From contig NZ_FONG01000009.1 in assembly GCF_900112845.1 (NCBI RefSeq), positions 62,001-126,000 of the forward strand: 64,000 nucleotides of DNA, in the 5' to 3' direction. A program made the translations under genes and the position numbers. Source of the DNA: Actinacidiphila alni. GTDB lineage: Bacteria > Actinomycetota > Actinomycetes > Streptomycetales > Streptomycetaceae. The notes below the pieces were generated by a model. It had not been told where the DNA came from. It made no database searches and saw only the letters and a program-made list of their open reading frames with translations. How positions within the stretch are numbered: position 1 is the first letter of the stretch; each line of letters opens with the position of its first letter. Shown piece after piece: positions 59,307-64,000 of the stretch.

Positions 59307-60233
59307 ATGCGAAACGAGCCCGCGGTCGAGGTGACCGGTCTGGTCAAGCGGTACGGGACCAGGACCGCGGTGGACGGCCTCGATCTGTCCGTGGCCCGCG
59401 GCGGGCTGACCGCCGTGCTCGGGCCGAACGGCGCGGGCAAGACGACCACGGTCGAGGTCTGCGAGGGCTACCGGCGGCCGGATGGTGGCTCCGTACGGGT
59501 GCTGGGCCTTGACCCGGTGACCGACGGCGCCCGGCTGCGGCCCAGGATCGGCGTGATGCTGCAGTCCGGCGGCGTCTACCCGGGCGCGCGCGCCGAGGAG
59601 ATGCTGCGGCACACCGCGACGCTGCACGCGAACCCGGTCGACCCGGACCTGCTGATCGAACGGCTCGGCCTGGAGTCCTGCGGCCGCACCGCCTACCGCC
59701 GGCTCTCCGGCGGCCAGCAGCAGCGCCTCGCGCTCGCGATGGCCGTGGTCGGCCGCCCCGAACTGGTCTTCCTCGACGAGCCCACCGCGGGCCTGGACCC
59801 GCAGGCCCGGCACGCGACCTGGGACCTCGTACGGGAGCTGCGCGCGGACGGCGTCACCGTCGTGCTCACCACCCACTTCATGGACGAGGCCGAGCAGCTC
59901 GCGGACCAGGTGGTGATCATCGACGGCGGCCGGGCCATCGCCCGCGGCACCCCGGACGAGCTGTGCCGGGGCGGCGCCGAGAACACCCTGCGCTTTTCCG
60001 GCCGCCCGGGCCTGGACCTGGTCTCGCTGCTCAACGCGCTGCCCGCCGACACCGCCGCCGCCGAGCTGACGCCCGGCAATTACCGCATCGAGGGCAAGGT
60101 CGACCCGCAACTGCTGGCCACCGTCACCTCCTGGTGCGCCCAGCACGGCGTGCTCCCCGACCGCCTCTCGGTGGAGCGCCGCACCCTGGAGGACGTCTTC
60201 TTGGAGCTGACCGGCAAGGAGCTGCGCGCATGA
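59307..60233 (+). CDS. ABC transporter ATP-binding protein (ABC-2 drug-export type)
   Basis: 308-residue ATPase. Walker A GPNGAGKTTTVEVCEGYRRP, Q-loop LQSGGVYPGARAEEML, signature LSGGQQQRLALAMAVVG, Walker B LVFLDEPTAGLDPQ and switch His in TTHFMDEAEQL, plus the C-terminal extension typical of DrrA/CcmA-like exporters. The stop overlaps the permease ATG. It is commonly found beside suf/ctaA genes in Streptomyces; substrate unknown. Confidence 0.92.
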   Translation: MRNEPAVEVTGLVKRYGTRTAVDGLDLSVARGGLTAVLGPNGAGKTTTVEVCEGYRRPDGGSVRVLGLDPVTDGARLRPRIGVMLQSGGVYPGARAEEMLRHTATLHANPVDPDLLIERLGLESCGRTAYRRLSGGQQQRLALAMAVVGRPELVFLDEPTAGLDPQARHATWDLVRELRADGVTVVLTTHFMDEAEQLADQVVIIDGGRAIARGTPDELCRGGAENTLRFSGRPGLDLVSLLNALPADTAAAELTPGNYRIEGKVDPQLLATVTSWCAQHGVLPDRLSVERRTLEDVFLELTGKELRA

Positions 60234-61015
60234 GTGCCGAGATGAGTGCCGCGACCGGCGTCTTCGCGCCCGCGCCCGGCGCCGCGCCGACGGTGCGGAT
60301 GATCCGGGCGCAGGCGCTGCTGGAGACCCGGATGCTGCTGCGCAACGGCGAGCAGCTGCTGCTCACCGTGGTGATCCCGGCGCTGCTGCTGGTGCTGTTC
60401 AGCGCCGTCGACATCGTGGACACCGGCGCGGGCAAGTCGGTGGACTTCCTGGCCCCCGGCATCCTCGCGCTCGCCGTGCTGTCCACCGCCTTCACCGGGC
60501 AGGCCATCGCGACCGGCTTCGAGCGCCGCTACGGCGTGCTCAAGCGGCTGGGCGCCTCGCCGCTGCCGCGCTGGGCGCTGATGACGGCGAAGACCTGCTC
60601 GGTGCTGGTCACCGAGCTGCTCCAGATCGCCCTGCTGGTGGTGATCGCCTTCGCGCTGGGCTGGTCGCCGCACGGCGATCCGCTCGCCGTGGTACTGCTG
60701 CTCCTGCTCGGCACCGCCGCCTTCTCCGGGCTCGGACTGCTGATGGCGGGCACGCTGAAGGCCGAGGCGACGCTGGCCGCGGCGAATCTGGTCTTCATCC
60801 TGCTGCTGGTCGCCGGCGGGGTGATCGTGCCGCTGAGCAAATTCTCCGACGGTGTGCAGTCGGTACTGAAGCTGCTGCCGATCTCGGCGCTGTCCGACGG
60901 GCTGCGCGACGTGCTCCAGCACGGCGCCGGGATGCCGTGGGGCGACCTCGGCATCCTCGCCGTGTGGGCGGTCGTCGGCCTGGCCGCCGCGGCCCGCTTC
61001 TTCCGCTGGGAGTAG
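60230..61015 (+). CDS. ABC-2 type transporter permease
   Basis: 261-residue membrane subunit with six hydrophobic segments (QLLLTVVIPALLLVLFSAV, GILALAVLSTAFTGQAIA, LLQIALLVVIAFALGW, AVVLLLLLGTAAFSGLGLLM, LAAANLVFILLLVAGGVIVP, LGILAVWAVVGLAAAARFF) and the family segment FERRYGVLKRLGASPLPR. Translationally coupled to the ATPase; together they form a homodimeric exporter. The first residues contain two Met starts (60230, 60242); the first gives the overlap. Confidence 0.9.
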   Translation: MSAEMSAATGVFAPAPGAAPTVRMIRAQALLETRMLLRNGEQLLLTVVIPALLLVLFSAVDIVDTGAGKSVDFLAPGILALAVLSTAFTGQAIATGFERRYGVLKRLGASPLPRWALMTAKTCSVLVTELLQIALLVVIAFALGWSPHGDPLAVVLLLLLGTAAFSGLGLLMAGTLKAEATLAAANLVFILLLVAGGVIVPLSKFSDGVQSVLKLLPISALSDGLRDVLQHGAGMPWGDLGILAVWAVVGLAAAARFFRWE

Positions 61016-61039
61016 CCCCGGGAGCGGCCGGAGCCGCGA

Positions 61040-62341
61040 TCAGGCCCCGCCGGCCGGAATGCAGTCGGTGAACCGGACGAAGTCCCGCCCCCGCCCCGCG
61101 TCCAGCGCCAGGAAGGACGCCGGGGCGTGCGAGCCGAAGCGGCACATGTCGTAGCGCACGCACACCGGCGGCGCCGCGTCGGCGGCCGTACGGAACTGGT
61201 GCGCGCCGACCAGCTGGCAGGAGTCGTAGCGCACCAGCGGGCCGTTGGCGCCGATCGTGTAGCGGTGGGCGCGCAGGTCGTCGGAGAAGTCCTTGAAGGC
61301 GTGCGCGGTGTCGTCGCAGTCGTTGAAGTGCACGGTGCCGCGGTTCCAGGCGCAGTCGATCACGACCACCGAGGGGTCGCGCAGTTCGAAGCGGATGTCC
61401 TCGGCGTGGAAGCGCTGGGCGCCGTCGAAGTGCGAGGCGCGCGGGAAGCGGAAGAAGGCGCTCTCGAAGCCGTAGTCGGGGTGCGGGGTGGGGCGGCGCC
61501 CGGTGATGATGTAGCTGCCCGCGCGGCAGGTCACCGAGCCGCCGTACGGGAACTCCAGGAAATTGCCCCACTCGTAGGTGACGTTCATGTCGGTGAACCA
61601 GTAGTTGAGGAACTGGTCCTGCTGCTCCAGGTTCTTGGAGTTCAGCGACAGCCCGGAGTAGAGGAACGCCTTGCGGTAGGCGCCGCCGACCCGGCACGCC
61701 TCCCAGCGCATCTCGGAGTTGGTGTTGCTGCCGTCGAGCGCGAGCCCGTACTCCCACTCCCCCATCCACTCGCAGTCCGAGAAGCGGTAGTTGGCGGCGC
61801 CGCCGGTGGAGTACGAGTAGAAGAAGGACGCGCCGGGGGTGGCCGAGGTGAAGCGCAGGCCCTCGAAGGCGATGTTCTGCCAGGTGTCGACATTGCGGCA
61901 CAGATACGCGTCCTCGGCGTTCGGCGGGTCGAAGACGATGTCGCTGATCCGCAGGCCCGCGCCGCGGAAGCGCAGCCCGTTGACCTGGCGGGTGGGCTTG
62001 TTCGCGTCGAGGAAGGCGTGCGGTTTGGTGATCCGGAACACGCCGGGCGGCACGTCGATCACGGTGCGGCCGGTGCCGGCCGCGGCGCGCTGCTCGGCGT
62101 AGGCGTACGCGGCGGCGAAGGCGGCGCTGTCGTCGGTGTGGCCGTCACCCTTGGCGCCGAAGTCGGCGACCACGTCCACGTATCCGGGGTGGCCGGCCGC
62201 CGAGGCCGGGGTGACGTCGGCGGCCGAGGAGTGCGAGGTGCTGCTGGCGTAGGCGGCGATGCCGGTGCCGGCCAGGGCCGCGGCGGCGCCTCCGTAGAGC
62301 AGATGTCTGCGGCCCACGGTGTCACGGTGTTCGCCGGTCAT
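61040..62341 (-). CDS. Tat-exported pectate-lyase-superfamily (right-handed beta-helix) protein
   Basis: 433 residues. The N-terminus GRRHLLYGGAAAALAGTGIAAYA is a twin-arginine signal. VDVVADFGAKGDGHTDDSAAFAAA is the entry motif of the pectate-lyase-3/GH28-type beta helix, and the rest shows coil-like repeats with many aromatic residues and cysteines. Catalytic residues cannot be assigned, so it could be a lyase, a glycosidase or a non-enzymatic surface protein. Given uronate genes elsewhere in the window, action on an acidic polysaccharide is possible. Confidence 0.78.
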   Translation of the reverse strand: MTGEHRDTVGRRHLLYGGAAAALAGTGIAAYASSTSHSSAADVTPASAAGHPGYVDVVADFGAKGDGHTDDSAAFAAAYAYAEQRAAAGTGRTVIDVPPGVFRITKPHAFLDANKPTRQVNGLRFRGAGLRISDIVFDPPNAEDAYLCRNVDTWQNIAFEGLRFTSATPGASFFYSYSTGGAANYRFSDCEWMGEWEYGLALDGSNTNSEMRWEACRVGGAYRKAFLYSGLSLNSKNLEQQDQFLNYWFTDMNVTYEWGNFLEFPYGGSVTCRAGSYIITGRRPTPHPDYGFESAFFRFPRASHFDGAQRFHAEDIRFELRDPSVVVIDCAWNRGTVHFNDCDDTAHAFKDFSDDLRAHRYTIGANGPLVRYDSCQLVGAHQFRTAADAAPPVCVRYDMCRFGSHAPASFLALDAGRGRDFVRFTDCIPAGGA

Positions 62342-62497
62342 ACGGCGCCTCCCGTCGTCGGTCCCCGTGCGTGACCCCCGATGGTAGGGCCGCGACGCCG
62401 GGTTCGGGTGCTTTCGTGAAGAGCGGGCGTCGCGCGTGGACACCCTGTGGACACCCCTCGTGAAAGCGTGCACAAGCGCGCCGCCTACCATGGGCGC

Positions 62498-63490
62498 GTG
62501 CCGAAGCTTCTCGAACTCGCGCGAAACCCCCTCGCCGCCATCGCCGACCGGTGGACGCCGTCCCCGGCCACGGTGCGCCGCGCGACCCTGTCCGCCCTGG
62601 TCATGTCGGTGGTCATCGTGGTCACCGGCGGCGCGGTGCGGCTGACCGGTTCCGGTCTCGGCTGCCCCACGGCGCCGCGCTGCGTGGGCGACAGCTGGGT
62701 GCCCACCTCGGCGATGGGCGTACACGGAGCGATCGAGTTCACCAACCGCATGCTGACGTACGTTCTCTGCGCCGCCGTCGGCTGGGCCATCATCGCGGTG
62801 CGGTCGCAGAAACCGTACCGTCGCAGTCTGACCCGGCTCGGCTGGGCGCAGTTCTGGATGGTCGTGGCCAATGCGGTGCTCGGCGCCTTCACCGTGCTGA
62901 CCGGTCTCAACCCCTACACGGTGTGCGTGCACTTCCTGCTCGCCTTCATCCTCATCACGATCGCCGTGCTGATGTGGCGGCGGACCACCGAGGGCGACGC
63001 CCCGCCGAGCCCGCTGGTCGGCAAGCCGGTGCAGCAGCTCGGCTGGCTGCTGACCCTCGCGACGGGGCTGCTGGTCGCGGTGGGCACGGTCGTCACCGGC
63101 GCCGGGCCGCACGCGGGCGACTCCAACGATGTGCACCGCATCCCGGTGGACTGGAAGTCGGTGGCGCAGCTGCACGCCGACCTCGCCTGGGTGGTGGTCG
63201 CGCTGACCGTCGCGCTGTGGTTCGTGCTGCGCGCGGTGGACGCGCCGGTCGGGCCGCGCGACCGCACCCGTGACCTGTTCCTGGTGCTGATGTCCCAGGG
63301 CGTGATCGGGTACGTGCAGTACTTCACCGATCTGCCGGAGGCCGTCGTCGGCCTGCACATGTTCGGCGCGTGCATCGTGTGGATCGCGATGCTGCGGGTG
63401 ATGCTGGCGATGCGCGAACGGCCGCTCGCCGCGCCCGCCGTGGTGCCGGGGCCGGCGCAGTCCGGTTCAGCGGTGAGCATCGGCGTCTGA
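62498..63490 (+). CDS. ctaA: Heme A synthase, CtaA/COX15 family
   Basis: 330-residue membrane enzyme that oxidises heme O to heme A for cytochrome aa3 oxidase. Eight hydrophobic segments; VTGGAVRLTGSGLGCPTAPRC with the paired cysteines of the first loop, and heme-ligand histidines in GAIEFTNRM-adjacent VHGAIE, CVHFLLAF, QLHADLAW and GLHMFGA. GTG 62498 lies 6 bases after a -10-like TACCAT and has no ribosome site, suggesting a leaderless mRNA. The C-terminal ~20 residues are variable. Confidence 0.93.
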   Translation: MPKLLELARNPLAAIADRWTPSPATVRRATLSALVMSVVIVVTGGAVRLTGSGLGCPTAPRCVGDSWVPTSAMGVHGAIEFTNRMLTYVLCAAVGWAIIAVRSQKPYRRSLTRLGWAQFWMVVANAVLGAFTVLTGLNPYTVCVHFLLAFILITIAVLMWRRTTEGDAPPSPLVGKPVQQLGWLLTLATGLLVAVGTVVTGAGPHAGDSNDVHRIPVDWKSVAQLHADLAWVVVALTVALWFVLRAVDAPVGPRDRTRDLFLVLMSQGVIGYVQYFTDLPEAVVGLHMFGACIVWIAMLRVMLAMRERPLAAPAVVPGPAQSGSAVSIGV

Positions 63491-63521
63491 GCCGCGCCGC
63501 CGCCCCTTTGTCGGAAGCGGT

Positions 63522-64000
63522 CTAGGGCCTGGTCTCCCTCGTCGGCTCCAGTCGGAAGACCCGGCGGGCGTTGTCCTCGCCGACCAGTGCGGCGACCCTG
63601 CGGCCGTCGGCGGCCGACCACTCGCCGCCGTCGACCCGCTCCCCGATCAGCCGGCCGAGCGCGGCACGAAAGCTCCGCACCCCCGTGACGTACAGCTCGG
63701 GCAGCGCGGCGGCGCCCGAGGCGTGCAGCACCTTCGCGAAGGGGGCGCGGGCCAGCGCGGCGGCCGGATCGGCGCCGAGCGCGACATGCACCTGCGGGAG
63801 TACGGCCGCCAGGTCGGCCGCCGCGCTCTCCTGCCCGGGCCCCGGCAGCAGCACCACATCGGTGCCGAGACCCGTGGTGGCCCGCAGGAACCCCTCGGCG
63901 GCGCCCGGCCCGGGACCGGCGGGGCGGTGCCGGAGCGTCAGCGGCAGTCCGGTGGCGACCGCGTTCCACAGCAGGTGGCGCAGGAGTACGGGGTCGGCGG
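63522..64000 (-). CDS. Amidohydrolase family protein, C-terminal part (5' end outside window)
   Basis: At least 159 codons, open to the window edge on the minus strand. Residues such as KVLHASGAAALPELYVTG and the helical end GEDNARRVFRLEP are typical of amidohydrolase_2-type TIM-barrel hydrolases (alternating GEDNARRVF at the C-terminus). The metal-binding N-terminal part is missing from the window. It converges with ctaA, 31 bases apart; no strong terminator is seen. Confidence 0.75.
   Translation of the reverse strand, partial: ADPVLLRHLLWNAVATGLPLTLRHRPAGPGPGAAEGFLRATTGLGTDVVLLPGPGQESAAADLAAVLPQVHVALGADPAAALARAPFAKVLHASGAAALPELYVTGVRSFRAALGRLIGERVDGGEWSAADGRRVAALVGEDNARRVFRLEPTRETRP

Noticed and set aside
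1-64000. tRNA, rRNA, CRISPR array, cobalamin riboswitch or complete transposon
   Set aside because: No cloverleaf, rRNA core, regular repeat-spacer array or transposase gene is seen. A B12 riboswitch would be expected before the first cobalamin gene, which lies outside the window.
1-64000. Secondary-metabolite gene cluster
   Set aside because: No polyketide, non-ribosomal peptide, terpene or RiPP core enzymes are visible; the transporters and regulators are of general types.

Overview
The window is a very GC-rich, gene-dense stretch of an actinomycete chromosome, almost certainly Streptomyces or a close relative. The signs are strong G/C bias at third codon positions, many GTG starts, stop/start overlaps of the GTGA or ATGA type, an LAETG-anchored protein of the SCO1860 family, a TerD-family protein and a SufR-suf operon. 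From memory the order cobalamin genes - SCO1860-like protein ... dapD - suf - ctaA resembles the S. coelicolor SCO1849-SCO1931 region, so this looks like core chromosome with local insertions. I see no rRNA, tRNA, CRISPR, complete IS element or recognisable antibiotic cluster.

Layout. 1-13007 (+): cobalamin operon: cobN (3' end), a ChlI/ChlD-like chelatase subunit, cobO, cobB, cobI, cobM, cobL, a cbiG-cobJ fusion, cobH, cbiX and cobC. 13033-19950: a Ser/Thr kinase fused to an ABC-type substrate-binding domain, the LAETG-anchored surface protein and an amidohydrolase. 19048-26767: divergent regulator/target pairs (GlxA-type regulator/MFS pump; IclR regulator/alpha-ketoglutarate semialdehyde dehydrogenase; PadR regulator/ABC exporter). 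26764-31364: FtsX-like permease, ECF-type sigma factor and a membrane protein. 31620-34905: uronate/aldarate catabolism (kdgD-like, udh-like and an unknown TIM-barrel-like protein). 34918-41375: histidine kinase with PP2C-type response regulator, hydrolase, TerD protein and secreted HNH nuclease. 41998-50151: mixed genes including an esterase, DoxX, PPOX flavoprotein, SDR protein and dapD. 50510-52276: DUF2264 protein. 52430-59150 (-): sufR-sufB-sufD-Rieske-sufC-sufS-sufU-sufT. 59307-64000: ABC exporter, secreted beta-helix protein, ctaA and a partial amidohydrolase.

How the parts work together. The first 13 kb encode corrin-ring construction. Both a late (CobN-type) and an early (CbiX) cobalt chelatase are present. 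The semialdehyde dehydrogenase, KdgD-like and Udh-like enzymes are three steps of the oxidative route from hexuronates to 2-oxoglutarate. They lie in two separate loci, each with its own operator-like palindrome. The suf operon is preceded by a match to the known SufR palindrome.

The least ordinary structure is a set of non-coding palindromic repeats. One large inverted repeat sits in frame inside cobB. A second family occurs at 41.7 kb and 50.3 kb, and its central core is flipped relative to its flanks between the two copies. A roughly 31-bp mini-palindrome is nested in one member of each family. The kinase/substrate-binding-protein fusion is the most unusual single protein.
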